A stretch of 18,486 nucleotides of DNA from Clostridiales bacterium UBA4644 (GCA_002405755.1 DHMK01000069.1:1-18486), one strand, 5' to 3'; shown: positions 1 to 10,084, numbered from the stretch's first letter. The notes: generated by a model from the sequence alone, not told the origin. Translations and numbers: made by a program.

Positions 1-25
1 GGGGGCATTTCGCCCTTGGTACAGT

Positions 26-210
26 GGCCCCCCGGCGGCCTTTCTGTCCACTTTCCGCCGGTGGAAAGTGGGCGTTTCCCCGCAAAACTCGTTTTGCGGG
101 GCCCCCGTTTCATTTGAAACGGCTCTGGTCGCCTGAAATGCGGGCTCCCGCCGCCCTACGCCGCACTCGCGGCGCGGCCCAGAAGGGCCGTTGCGCCCGC
201 AGGCGCGGAA
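26..210. repeat. 185-bp structured repeat, copy 1
   Basis: This stretch recurs in the same orientation at 14653-14837. The lengths are equal and I count about ten differences, including one compensating pair of single-base indels. It contains inverted repeats: CCACTTTCC/GGAAAGTGG around 49-70, CCCCGCAAAAC/GTTTTGCGGGG at 78-101, and a GCCGC..GCGGC hairpin near 160-175. No reading frame in it looks like protein. The bases before it (1-12) also match those at about 14536-14548, so the full unit may be longer, with an internal deletion in this copy. A non-coding interspersed element is the best description. Confidence 0.8.
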
Positions 211-270
211 GCCTTCGATCGTCTCGGTCGATTGTAACCGGAAGCCGGTTCCTACACGCTGCTTACAACC

Positions 271-318
271 CCTCAGTCAAACCCTTCGGGTTTGCCAGCT
301 CCCCTTACACAGGGGAGC
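271..318. repeat. Two-hairpin interspersed repeat, copy R1
   Basis: Two adjacent hairpins: CAAACCC/GGGTTTG (278-284 with 288-294) and GCTCCCCT/AGGGGAGC (298-305 with 311-318). Four related copies lie at 14313-14355, 14386-14464, 14888-14930 and 18408-18486. Stem sequences differ between copies but stay paired. The tail CAAGCCCTGCGGGGGA follows at about 322 and again at about 358. No gene is visible between 211 and 388. Confidence 0.75.
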
Positions 319-388
319 CAAGCCCTGCGGGGGACGGGGATTTCTCTGAGGAAAAGCCAAGCCCTGCGGGGGATAAAAGAGCAAAAAG

Positions 389-416
389 AAAAGAGGGCCG
401 AAAGGCCCTCTTTTTT
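389..416. terminator. Bidirectional terminator after clpB
   Basis: Stem AAAAGAGGGCC (389-399), loop GAAA, stem GGCCCTCTTTT (404-414), with a T run continuing to 416. Read on the minus strand it is also followed by a T-rich stretch. It starts about 28 bases beyond the clpB stop codon, the expected place for intrinsic termination of the clpB operon. Confidence 0.85.
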
Positions 417-443
417 GGAAATGGGGATCTGGGGACGCTTTTT

Positions 444-3041
<2,598 letters not shown>

Positions 3042-3108
3042 ATACAAAACCTCCCTCAGATCGAAATGCTTCTCTTATTTTCCTTTTTGGGCAAAGCGCC
3101 CGGGGCGC

Positions 3109-3744
3109 TCACAGCGCCGGATACTGCTTCAGATAATCCTGATAGGCCTGCTCCACGCTGGCCGCGGCCAGATGGCCGTCGTCCAGATGGTTGAAAAAGC
3201 CCTTCATGCCAGCGTGCATGGCCCGAATGTAGGCCGCCAGAACGGCCCCCTGCTCCTTATCGCCCAACCCCTGAGGCAGGCGGAACCGGCGGGCGAAGCG
3301 CCCATCCTCCAGCAGACTGTCCTGCTGGCCGACGTAATGAGTCTCGATCCGGGACCAGAGCTTGAAAAACTGCCCCAGATAAAGCAGCAGGGCGCTGCTC
3401 TGGCTGCGCAGAGAGACCCGCAGCGTCCCCTCCCCCGGCGCGGCGGGATCCAGCTCCACGCTGTAGCGCACGGTGGGATTATATTTATAGCTGAGCGCCG
3501 AGCGCAGGCTCATCATGCTCTCCGAGGGCTGCAGCAGCGTTTGAAACACGCCGCCGCCGGTGAGCAGGCTCTCCACCTGCCCAAAGATCTCCCGCATGCG
3601 CATCTCCGGCGTCACATAAGAAACGGCCTCCGCCAGCAGACGGTTGATCATGGCGGAGCGGCTCAGACCGTTGGCATAGGCCTCCCGGTCCACCTCCCGC
3701 ACCACGTCGTCGGAAAGGACGATGGAATAAACACTTTTGCTCAT
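3109..3744 (-). CDS. Ribbon-helix-helix (CopG-like) DNA-binding domain protein, first gene of clpB operon
   Basis: 211 residues. The N-terminal 45 residues (MSKSVYSIVLSDDVVREVDR, then a helix with LSRSAMINRLLAEAV) have the strand-helix-helix pattern of CopG/Arc-type dimeric DNA-binding proteins. The remaining 160 residues match no family I can name: a charged region with alternating strands (about 85-125) and a helical C-terminus. ATG at 3744 is chosen because AAGGAGG lies just upstream; the open frame extends back to 3801, but that would place the start inside the promoter. The gene lies 67 nt upstream of clpB with no terminator between them and shares its promoter. A role in regulating its own operon is inference from the domain and position. 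The C-terminal part could instead bind a partner or ligand. Confidence 0.8.
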   Translation of the reverse strand: MSKSVYSIVLSDDVVREVDREAYANGLSRSAMINRLLAEAVSYVTPEMRMREIFGQVESLLTGGGVFQTLLQPSESMMSLRSALSYKYNPTVRYSVELDPAAPGEGTLRVSLRSQSSALLLYLGQFFKLWSRIETHYVGQQDSLLEDGRFARRFRLPQGLGDKEQGAVLAAYIRAMHAGMKGFFNHLDDGHLAAASVEQAYQDYLKQYPAL

Positions 3745-3772
3745 GCTGTCGCCTCCTTCTGGATTTGATGAT

Positions 3773-3801
3773 ATCATAGCACGGGGGAGAAAACTTGTCA
3801 A
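3773..3801 (-). promoter_or_regulatory. Sigma-A promoter of the RHH-clpB operon
   Basis: On the minus strand, TTGACA (3801-3796) is followed after exactly 17 bp by TATGAT (3778-3773). Transcription should start near 3766, leaving a leader of about 20 nt before the ribosome site. Five of six -10 bases and all -35 bases match consensus, so basal expression should be strong. Confidence 0.85.
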
Positions 3802-3961
3802 TAGGCTTATATAATTTTAATTGCAAATTAAGTGTAAACAATGAAAATATTTCGTCCCGCGCACCCCCGCTCCCCCGCCGGCATAGAAATGGAGTGCGGG
3901 GAGATCACCCCGCCGGCCGCCGGGTTTTTCCTGCGGCCCTCTGAAAGGAGCAGGTCATTTC

Positions 3962-4816
3962 ATGGCACAATTCACCAATCAGGCGACCCTTTCCTACAAC
4001 GGCCTTACCGCCAATTCCAATATCGTCACCGGCACCATCACCCAGGTGCTGGAGCTTCGCAAAACGGCCACCCCCCAGACCTACCGGCCCGGGGATATCC
4101 TCACCTATGTGGTCACCCTCCGCAATTCCGGCGCCGCCGCCTTCACGGGCCTCACCGTGACGGATACGCTGGGCGCCTATGCCTTCGGTTCCGGCACGGC
4201 GACTCCCCTGAGCTTTACGGGAGACCCCGTGCTCTATGATAGCAACGGCGTGCCCCAGGCCGCCCCTGCCGTTACCGCCGGGCCGCCCCTGGTCATCAGC
4301 GGGCTGAGCGTCCCCGCCGGCGGCAATATCACGCTGGTCTACCGGGCCCGGGCCAATTCCTATGCCCCGCTGGGCACGGCAGCCGCCGTTACCAACACGG
4401 CCACCCTCACCGGCAGCGGTCTCACCGCGCCCCTCACCGCCCAGGAGACCGTCAGCATGGCCCAGGGGCCGGCCCTGACCATCCTCAAGGCCCTGAACCC
4501 CACCACCGTGGTGGAAAACGGCCAGATCACCTATACCTTCACCCTGGAAAACACCGGAACGGAGACCGCTTCCGCCGCGGCGGGCGTCGTCCTCAGCGAT
4601 ACCTTTACGCCGCCCCTCAATGATATTTCCGTCACCCTCAACGGCGACGCCTGGCCCGCCGCCGGCAATTACACCTACAACGCCGCCACCGGAGCCTTTG
4701 CCACCGTGGCCGGCCGGATCACCGTTCCCGCCGCCGCCTACAGCCAGAACGCCGCCACCGGTCTCTGGACCGTTACCCCCGGCGTCACCACCGTCACCGT
4801 TACCGGCACCATCTGA
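3962..4816 (+). CDS. DUF11-repeat (TIGR01451-type) protein of unknown role
   Basis: 284 residues, rich in Thr, Ala, Gly and Val, without Cys. Two beta-sandwich-type repeats are visible: about 25-165, beginning LRKTATPQTYRPGDILTYVV, and about 166-284, beginning ALTILKALNPTTVVENGQIT. Both carry the DUF11 pattern of a Lys-x2-Thr/Asn-Pro start, then G-(D/Q)-x-(I/L)-T-Y, then NTG/NSG. The start MAQFTNQATLSYNG is hydrophilic; there is no signal peptide, membrane segment or LPXTG sorting signal. DUF11 domains usually occur in surface proteins, so a leaderless stand-alone copy may reach its site another way, for example by mother-cell deposition on the spore; that is speculation. AAAGGAG lies 11 nt before ATG. 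It is a single-gene unit ending in a strong terminator. Confidence 0.8.
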   Translation: MAQFTNQATLSYNGLTANSNIVTGTITQVLELRKTATPQTYRPGDILTYVVTLRNSGAAAFTGLTVTDTLGAYAFGSGTATPLSFTGDPVLYDSNGVPQAAPAVTAGPPLVISGLSVPAGGNITLVYRARANSYAPLGTAAAVTNTATLTGSGLTAPLTAQETVSMAQGPALTILKALNPTTVVENGQITYTFTLENTGTETASAAAGVVLSDTFTPPLNDISVTLNGDAWPAAGNYTYNAATGAFATVAGRITVPAAAYSQNAATGLWTVTPGVTTVTVTGTI

Positions 4817-4831
4817 GCGAACGCAGCAAAC

Positions 4832-4861
4832 AAGCCGCCCCTCGGGGGGCGGCTTTGCTTT
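4832..4861. terminator. Shared terminator between DUF11 and cupin genes
   Basis: Stem AAGCCGCCCC (4832-4841), loop of 4, stem GGGGCGGCTT (4846-4855), then TGCTTTT. It lies between two convergent genes and begins 15 nt after the upstream stop codon; its T tract touches the cupin stop codon, so it may serve both directions. Confidence 0.8.
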
Positions 4862-5211
4862 TACTTGATATTCAGGATCAGCGCCAGCATCCGGGCGGGG
4901 GCATTGGCGCGGTTTTGAATGCTGTGGGAGGCGCCGGAATGGGCGTAGGAGGCGTCGCCGGGGCGGAGGACGAAGTCCTTCCCGTTTTCCGTCAGCGTCA
5001 GCTCCCCCTCCAGAACATAATAGACCTCCGCGTCGGTATCGTGGACATGGGGGCCGATGCCGTCGCCGGGATCGAAATAAAACTCCGTCAGCAGCGAAGC
5101 GCTGCCAAACATCTGCTCCGGCTCCAGAATGTGCCGGTTCTCCAGCCGTCCCTGCCCGCCGCGGACGTTGTCCCGCACCTGCAGGCGCTGGTCTTCCTTG
5201 CGGATCACCAT
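4861..5211 (-). CDS. Small single-domain cupin (cupin_2) protein
   Basis: 116 residues, the usual size for a single cupin barrel. Motif 1 is present as GIGPHVHDTDAEVYYVLEGE, with metal-ligand candidates His55, His57 and Glu62. Motif 2 is RPGDASYAHSGASHSIQN, with His96 as the fourth ligand. The set fits a metal-binding beta-barrel. Family members range from sugar-phosphate isomerases to dioxygenases and sensors, and nothing here picks a substrate. ATG at 5211 has AAGGAGG 8 nt upstream. It is a single-gene unit with its own promoter, convergent with the DUF11 gene. Confidence 0.85.
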   Translation of the reverse strand: MVIRKEDQRLQVRDNVRGGQGRLENRHILEPEQMFGSASLLTEFYFDPGDGIGPHVHDTDAEVYYVLEGELTLTENGKDFVLRPGDASYAHSGASHSIQNRANAPARMLALILNIK

Positions 5212-5235
5212 AAAAAAGCCCTCCTTTTTGTCTGC

Positions 5236-5264
5236 ATGATAGCACGGCCCGGCTCCGCCGTCAA
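5236..5264 (-). promoter_or_regulatory. Sigma-A promoter of the cupin gene
   Basis: Minus strand TTGACG (5264-5259), 17-bp spacer, TATCAT (5241-5236). It lies directly behind the stop codon of the upstream DUF5693 gene, so the cupin can be expressed independently of the murJ operon. I saw no clear terminator between the two, so read-through is also possible. Confidence 0.75.
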
Positions 5265-5274
5265 GGGCCTGCGC

Positions 5275-6873
5275 TCAGCCCTGGGACATGCGGCCGGCGG
5301 GGCCATATCGCTGCAAAAGCAGCAGACACAGCAGCAGCGCCGCCCCGGGCAGCAGGCCCAGCCCCGCCGCAAGCAGCGTCCGCACCAGCGACGACCACAG
5401 CGGCGCAGTCCCGTGGCAGAAGGTGTTGATCACGGAGACGCACTCCAGGCAGGCCCCCAGCCCCACCGCAAGGCCGATCCAGGGCTGCCTTCTGCTTTGC
5501 CGCAGCGCGGGCAGCAGGCACAGGGCGCAGGGGACGCCCGCCAGCAGCTCCTTGGTGCGGGGACGCACATAGAGCGTCCGCTCCAGCCAAAGGCGCAGGG
5601 TATCCTCCAGCCCCAGGCTCAGGGAGGAATCGCCGGAGCGCACGGCGACCAGCACTCCCGCCAGCGCCAGCAGCGCCGCCACCGGAATGGCCCGGCGCAG
5701 GCCGGCCTGCTTCAGCTCCCGCCGCAGCAGCCAGAGCAAAAGCCCCAGCGCCGCCAGCAGCGGCGCGCCCTGGGCCAGCTTGACGCCGGAAAACACAGTG
5801 CAGCCCAGGGCAAAGCTCCGGGCGGAAAGCAGGGCGGAGACGCTTATCCCGCCCAGAAGGCTCCAGCCCAGCACCGCCGCCAGTCCGCCCAGGGCCAGCC
5901 GCCAGAGGGGGCGGGCGTTTTTTTCCGGGGCGGAAAGGGCCTTTGCCAGGGCGAGGATCAGCCAGAGGGGAAAGATCACGGCGCACAGCAGGGCAAAGAG
6001 CTTCAGCGCCGGCACGGGCCGCAGCCAGAGGAGCGCCCCGCTCAGCACCGCCGCCGCCAGACAGAGCCAGCCCTCCCACGGCCGCAGCCGGGGCAGCAGC
6101 GTCTCCGCCAGCCCGATCCAGAGGGCCGCCGTCAGCAAAAAGGCCGCCCAGCAGAGGGGCAGGCGCGTTTTGGCCTGCACGCAGGAAAAGCCCTGTCCCA
6201 GGGTCAGCCCCCGGGCCTCCAGCCGGGCGGAAACGCCGGAAAGCAGCGAAGCATAGCGCTCCGGATCGGAAAAGGGGGCCTCCTGCCCCTGAGAAAGGGG
6301 CGTCAGGATCAAAAGCCGCATCCCCCGGTCCACCACGGCCCGGCAGAGCAGATCCTCCACCGGCTGCGTGCCCTCCGCCGCCGTGCAGCGGTCGGCGTAG
6401 GAGGGATAAAGATAAAGCGTCTTGACGCAAAGGCCGGACCACTCCTCCGGATCGAACTCCGCCGGCCGGAGCACGCCCCGCCGGGACAGCTCCTCCGCCA
6501 GCGCCAGCGGCGTAAAGCGCTCCGTCAGCGGCGCGTCCTCCCGGGGGAGCACAAAGGCGCAGCCGCCCATGGCCGTCCCATCGCCGCCATAGGCAAGGCC
6601 CAGCTGCTCCATCAGGCGCAGCAGCGCGGCGTCCGGCTCGGTCTCCAGCAGCAGATATTGCAGCCCCGCCGCCCGCAGGGGGCGGAGCCATTCCTCCGGC
6701 GAAAGCTCCGCCCGGGCGGAAAGGGTCTGGGCATCGGTCCAGCGGATGGCGGCGGCCACCTGGGTCTCCTGCCGCTCGCCGGCAAGGCGCAGGCCAAACA
6801 GCAGCAGCGTACATAAAAGCCCGCAGAGCAGCATGGCCCGCAGGGGCAGCGAGACCGTGGGTTTTTGTTTCAT
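5275..6873 (-). CDS. DUF5693-family polytopic membrane protein
   Basis: 532 residues. A first membrane segment (about 11-30) is followed by an extracytoplasmic soluble domain of about 230 residues (about 32-262), then roughly eight to ten Leu/Ala-rich membrane helices to the end. This soluble-then-membrane layout and sequence character fit DUF5693, a Firmicutes family often found beside cell-wall polymer genes such as csaB; I assign it from memory of the family. ATG at 6873 overlaps the murJ stop in an ATGA junction, with GCGGAGG 8-10 nt upstream, so translation is probably coupled to murJ. A role with the flippase in assembling or exporting an envelope polymer is inferred from this coupling. 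The open frame runs further upstream, but only as a shadow inside murJ. Confidence 0.8.
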   Translation of the reverse strand: MKQKPTVSLPLRAMLLCGLLCTLLLFGLRLAGERQETQVAAAIRWTDAQTLSARAELSPEEWLRPLRAAGLQYLLLETEPDAALLRLMEQLGLAYGGDGTAMGGCAFVLPREDAPLTERFTPLALAEELSRRGVLRPAEFDPEEWSGLCVKTLYLYPSYADRCTAAEGTQPVEDLLCRAVVDRGMRLLILTPLSQGQEAPFSDPERYASLLSGVSARLEARGLTLGQGFSCVQAKTRLPLCWAAFLLTAALWIGLAETLLPRLRPWEGWLCLAAAVLSGALLWLRPVPALKLFALLCAVIFPLWLILALAKALSAPEKNARPLWRLALGGLAAVLGWSLLGGISVSALLSARSFALGCTVFSGVKLAQGAPLLAALGLLLWLLRRELKQAGLRRAIPVAALLALAGVLVAVRSGDSSLSLGLEDTLRLWLERTLYVRPRTKELLAGVPCALCLLPALRQSRRQPWIGLAVGLGACLECVSVINTFCHGTAPLWSSLVRTLLAAGLGLLPGAALLLCLLLLQRYGPAGRMSQG

Positions 6874-8393
6874 GACCGTTTCCTCCGCAAAAGCGACCGC
6901 AGGATCTCTCCCGTGGGCACCATATCGCCCATGAGCAGCAGATAGCAAAGCATCCCCAGCGCGCCCAGCCCGCCGCACAGCAGCACCAGCATGGGCTTGG
7001 AGCAGTCTGCCGGGATCAGCCGGACGCCCAGCGCCCAGACGCCGGCTCCCATGGCCAGGGAGAGCGCCGTCCCCCAGAAAAGCTGCTTTCCGGGCAGACG
7101 CAGCCCGGCCTGCCGGGCAAAGCGCACATAAAGCGTCAGCCCGCCCGCCAGCAGGGAGATCGAGGTCCCCGCCGCCAGCAGCTGGGGCGCGCCGGGCCAG
7201 ACCGCCCGGCAGATCGCGCCGAAGACGGCGCACAGGCCGATGGCCCCCAGCGAGACCAGCAGCGGCGTTAGCCGCCGGGAGATGGCGAAATAGGCCTTGC
7301 TCAGCAGATCCAGCATGAAAAAGCCCGCCATGCCCAGGGCATACATGGAAAAGATGCCGCCGGTGACGGCCGTGTCCTCCGGCGTGAAGCTGCCGCCCTC
7401 AAACAAAACGCGGATCACCGGCGTTCCAAACACGGCAAACAGCAGCGAGACGGGAAGGATCAGCAGCAGCGTGTTTTTCACCACATAGATCACATACTGC
7501 CGGTAATCCCGGTCGGAGAGCTGGGCCTGCTTCTGGCTGAAGCGGGGGAACATGACGATGCTGACGCTGTAGATCAGCGTTGTGGTCAGCGGCTCATAGA
7601 TCTTGTCCGCATAATAAAGGGCGCTGACCGCGCCGCTGCCGAAGCCGGCAAAATGGCTGTTCAGCAGATAGCAGAAGAGAAAGGCGGCGGAGGTGACCAC
7701 GGTGGTCAGGCCGGTGCGGACAAAATCCCGCAGCTCGGGCATGCGGAAGTCCGGCGCAAAGCGGAACCGGTAGCGCTCCTTTTTTGCCGCAGGCAGCAGC
7801 ATACAGAGCTGCAGCAGCCAGCCCGCCGCCGTCAGCAGGGCAAAGCCCGGCAGGGTGAGCCTTTCTCCCGCCAGCGCCAAAACGGCGCACAGCGCCAGAC
7901 TGTAAAGCAGGCTCAGCGAGCCCTGCAGGGCATAATGCTCCAGCGACTGCAGAAGCGCCAGCAGCAGGTAGGTGAACAGGATCACGGGCAGCGCCGTCAG
8001 CAGCGCCCCGAAGCAGCGGCGAAACAGCGGCGCGCCCTCTCCCGCCAGCAGCCCGGGCAGCCCCGTCAGGTTCAGCCCCTCCAGCAGCAGCGTCAGCCCC
8101 AGGCAGCAGAGCATGGCCGTGGAGATCAGCCGGTCTGCCGCCGCAAAGCCCTCCGCCCGGCTCTGGCGGAGCTTCCGGGAGAAAATGGGCACGGCGGCCA
8201 CGCAGAAGGCATGGGCCACCGTGGTGAACAGGGAGATGGAATAATTGTTGGCCAGGGTGAACAGGTCCATCTCCGGTCCTGCGCCAAAGGCGCGGGCCTG
8301 CAGGATGTTGCGCAGCACCGCCAGCAGCTTGGCCGCCAGCATCACGGCCGTCACGCCGGTGATGGCCCGAACGGCCTTATCTTCAGACCTCAT
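6870..8393 (-). CDS. murJ: MurJ/MviN-family lipid-linked oligosaccharide flippase
   Basis: 507 residues with about 14 hydrophobic segments, the size and topology of the MurJ branch of the MOP flippase superfamily. The N-terminus carries the characteristic RNILQARAFGAGPEMDLF pattern. Known members move lipid II or related undecaprenyl-linked glycans across the membrane. Because it is coupled to DUF5693 and divergent from an O-antigen-ligase-like gene, this copy might serve an accessory polysaccharide rather than peptidoglycan; sequence alone cannot decide. ATG at 8393 has AAAGGAG 7 nt upstream. The leader contains an 8-bp inverted repeat (8414-8431). A possible weak promoter is TTTACA (8490-8485), 17 bp, TATTTT (8467-8462). 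The stop codon overlaps the next gene by 4 nt. Confidence 0.88.
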   Translation of the reverse strand: MRSEDKAVRAITGVTAVMLAAKLLAVLRNILQARAFGAGPEMDLFTLANNYSISLFTTVAHAFCVAAVPIFSRKLRQSRAEGFAAADRLISTAMLCCLGLTLLLEGLNLTGLPGLLAGEGAPLFRRCFGALLTALPVILFTYLLLALLQSLEHYALQGSLSLLYSLALCAVLALAGERLTLPGFALLTAAGWLLQLCMLLPAAKKERYRFRFAPDFRMPELRDFVRTGLTTVVTSAAFLFCYLLNSHFAGFGSGAVSALYYADKIYEPLTTTLIYSVSIVMFPRFSQKQAQLSDRDYRQYVIYVVKNTLLLILPVSLLFAVFGTPVIRVLFEGGSFTPEDTAVTGGIFSMYALGMAGFFMLDLLSKAYFAISRRLTPLLVSLGAIGLCAVFGAICRAVWPGAPQLLAAGTSISLLAGGLTLYVRFARQAGLRLPGKQLFWGTALSLAMGAGVWALGVRLIPADCSKPMLVLLCGGLGALGMLCYLLLMGDMVPTGEILRSLLRRKRS

Positions 8394-8413
8394 GGGAAAG
8401 CTCCTTTTCTCTG

Positions 8414-8431
8414 GCGGAGCGGGCGCTCCGC
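8414..8431. repeat. Inverted repeat in murJ leader, abutting the divergent promoter
   Basis: GCGGAGCG (8414-8421), two bases, CGCTCCGC (8424-8431). It would form a hairpin in the murJ leader mRNA and lies one base from the -35 hexamer of the divergent gene at 8433. It could be an operator or simply a leader structure. Confidence 0.5.
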
Positions 8432-8432
8432 A

Positions 8433-8461
8433 TTGACAAGCAGTTGGGTATTCACTATAAT
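8433..8461 (+). promoter_or_regulatory. Perfect sigma-A consensus promoter
   Basis: TTGACA (8433-8438), 17-bp spacer, TATAAT (8456-8461): twelve of twelve consensus bases. Start of transcription is expected near 8468. The 10-mer CATTGACAAG containing the -35 occurs again at 8469-8478, 38 bp downstream and at the expected transcript start, which could be a protein-binding pair or coincidence. Confidence 0.9.
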
Positions 8462-8501
8462 AAAATAACATTGACAAGAAGATTTGTAAAGGAGAATGAG
8501 C

Positions 8502-9836
8502 GTGGAGCAGGGAAAAAAGCTTTGTGAAAAGGCGTTCTGGCTGCTGCTTCTGGCCAGCCCGCTTTTGGATATGATCAACGGCATCTGGACCTATCTCCGC
8601 TGCGGCGGAGACGGCGGGATGCTCAGCAGTCTGGACATCAAGGACATCCCGGGCATGAGCCCCAGCTTTCTGCTGCGGGTGGCCTTTCTGCTGGTGATGG
8701 GGCTCTATGTGCTGCTTTGCCGCAACTGGCGGGCCGTTGGGATGTTTGCCGCCATTGGCGTCACCTGGTGCGGAACGGTGGCCTATGAATATCTCCGCGG
8801 GGCGGAGTTCAGCCTGCGCGCCGACGTGCAGTATATCGTCCGCTTCTGCTATTGCCTTTTGGTGCTGGTGGTCTATTTTACCATGCTCAAGGAAGGCGAC
8901 GGCCCCGCCCGCAAGCGCCGGGTGGATCAGGTGCTGTGTCTTTCCCTGCTGGTGCTGGGGCTGGGCGTGCTGATCCCCTATATTCTGGGCATGGGCTTCT
9001 TCACCTATGCGGATCCTCTGGGCTATCGGGGCAGCCGGGGCTTTTTCTATGCCGGCAACGACATCACCGCCGTCATGATGCTCCTGCTGCCGGTGGTGCT
9101 GGCGGGCTGGATGGGCCGGGAGAAGGGCAGGGGCGGCCGCTTCTGCTGGCTGCAGGCGGTCTCCGCGGGGCTTGGCTTCGTGGCGCTGCTGATCATCGGC
9201 ACCAAAACGGCCTTTCTGGCGGCAGGCGTAACGCTGGCCGTTTTGGCGGGCTACAGCCTGCTCCGGGGCTTCCGCGCCCGCAGCTGGACGGCAGGCCGGC
9301 AGCTGCTGATCGTTTTGGCCATCGTGCTGGCGGTGCTCTGTCTGATGATGCTGATCTGCGAGACCAGCCCCATCACCACCATCTGGAAGTCCCTTTCCGC
9401 CACCTCCCGCTATATCGAGATCGCCGACACCGAGACCGTCATCTTCAGCGGCCGCACCTCCTATCTGGAGCAGGCGCTGGAGCAGCTCCGGCAGACGCTG
9501 CCCGTTTCCGCCCTGGTGGGCATCGGCCGGGGCAGCCAGGGGCACATCATCGAGATGGATCCGGTGGAGGTCCTGGTCTACTACGGGCTGCTGGGGGCGC
9601 TGACCATGCTTTGGCTCTATGTGCTCCAGGGCGTGCGGGTGATCCTCGACCTGTTCCGGGCCTTCAGCCTGGAGGCGCTGGCCTGCGCCGTCTCTCTGGG
9701 GCTTTGCGCCAGCTACTGCGTGCTGGCGGGCCATGTGCTGTTCAGCGTGACGGCGGGCTTCTACTTCGCCTTCATGATCGCCTATGCCCGGGCCTTCTGC
9801 TCCAGCAAGGGCCGGGACAAGACCACCCTGCTGTAA
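8502..9836 (+). CDS. O-antigen ligase/polymerase-like (Wzy_C) membrane protein
   Basis: 444 residues with ten to twelve hydrophobic segments. A large extracytoplasmic loop lies in the C-terminal half (about 285-345) and contains SGRTSYLEQALEQL and GIGRGSQGHIIEMDPVEVL, the Arg/Gly and downstream Glu-Asp pattern followed by YYGLLGAL that typifies the Wzy_C/WaaL superfamily. These enzymes join or ligate undecaprenyl-linked glycans outside the membrane; the polymer here is unknown. Start choice: ATG at 8496 lies 1 nt behind AAAGGAG, too close to work well, while GTG at 8502 has a 7-nt spacer, so GTG is preferred. It is monocistronic, divergent from murJ, and ends in the hairpin island. Confidence 0.85.
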   Translation: MEQGKKLCEKAFWLLLLASPLLDMINGIWTYLRCGGDGGMLSSLDIKDIPGMSPSFLLRVAFLLVMGLYVLLCRNWRAVGMFAAIGVTWCGTVAYEYLRGAEFSLRADVQYIVRFCYCLLVLVVYFTMLKEGDGPARKRRVDQVLCLSLLVLGLGVLIPYILGMGFFTYADPLGYRGSRGFFYAGNDITAVMMLLLPVVLAGWMGREKGRGGRFCWLQAVSAGLGFVALLIIGTKTAFLAAGVTLAVLAGYSLLRGFRARSWTAGRQLLIVLAIVLAVLCLMMLICETSPITTIWKSLSATSRYIEIADTETVIFSGRTSYLEQALEQLRQTLPVSALVGIGRGSQGHIIEMDPVEVLVYYGLLGALTMLWLYVLQGVRVILDLFRAFSLEALACAVSLGLCASYCVLAGHVLFSVTAGFYFAFMIAYARAFCSSKGRDKTTLL

Positions 9837-9851
9837 GCCCTTTGAAAAGCA

Positions 9852-10084
9852 AACGGAGACGCAAATGCGTCTCCGCTCAGCCTGTCGAAAAAGCCTGCGG
9901 AACCGCAGGCTTTTTCCTATGGGATGTTTTTTCACGGACATGTGCCGGGAAAAAACACCGCAGCCCGCCGATTTTTCGCAAAAAATCGGTGAAACCGGCC
10001 CGCAGGCCGGAGCTCAACTGTCGAGCAAAACCCAGCGCAGCGGTTTTGCGACAGTCTCAACGGAGACGCAAATGCGTCTCCGCT
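9852..10084. repeat. Hairpin island flanked by identical 26-bp direct repeats
   Basis: Two exact copies of a 26-bp sequence (9852-9877 and 10059-10084), each containing the palindrome CGGAGACGCA/TGCGTCTCCG, enclose about 180 bp. Inside are further hairpins: 9888-9915 (13-bp stem AAAAAGCCTGCGG), 9925-9957 (9-bp stem TGTTTTTTC), 9968-9989 (CCGATTTTT), 9995-10010 (CCGGCC) and 10018-10054 (CTGTC plus GCAAAACC with a 2-nt bulge). No protein is encoded. It occupies the gap between two convergent genes. Confidence 0.8.
9888..9915. terminator. Terminator hairpin inside the island
   Basis: Stem AAAAAGCCTGCGG (9888-9900), two-base loop, stem CCGCAGGCTTTTT (9903-9915). The A/T ends give a T run on both strands, so it can stop transcripts of both the Wzy-like gene and the MFS gene. 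Confidence 0.75.

Noticed and set aside
3745..3801. Upstream extension of the RHH gene to 3801
   Set aside because: It would start inside the promoter; the ATG at 3744 has a perfect ribosome site.
3745..3840. CIRCE or CtsR heat-shock operators upstream of the clpB operon
   Set aside because: Neither TTAGCACTC/GAGTGCTAA nor tandem GGTCAAA is present.
3840..3900. Sigma-K-type promoter before the DUF11 gene (CATAGAAAT with an upstream AC)
   Set aside because: The -10 fits CATANNNTA only partly and the -35 AC is uninformative in C-rich sequence; too weak to annotate.
9882..10054. TGTCGAAAAA and TGTCGA motifs in the hairpin island as Spo0A boxes
   Set aside because: They lie between convergent 3' ends and form parts of hairpin stems, with no promoter nearby.
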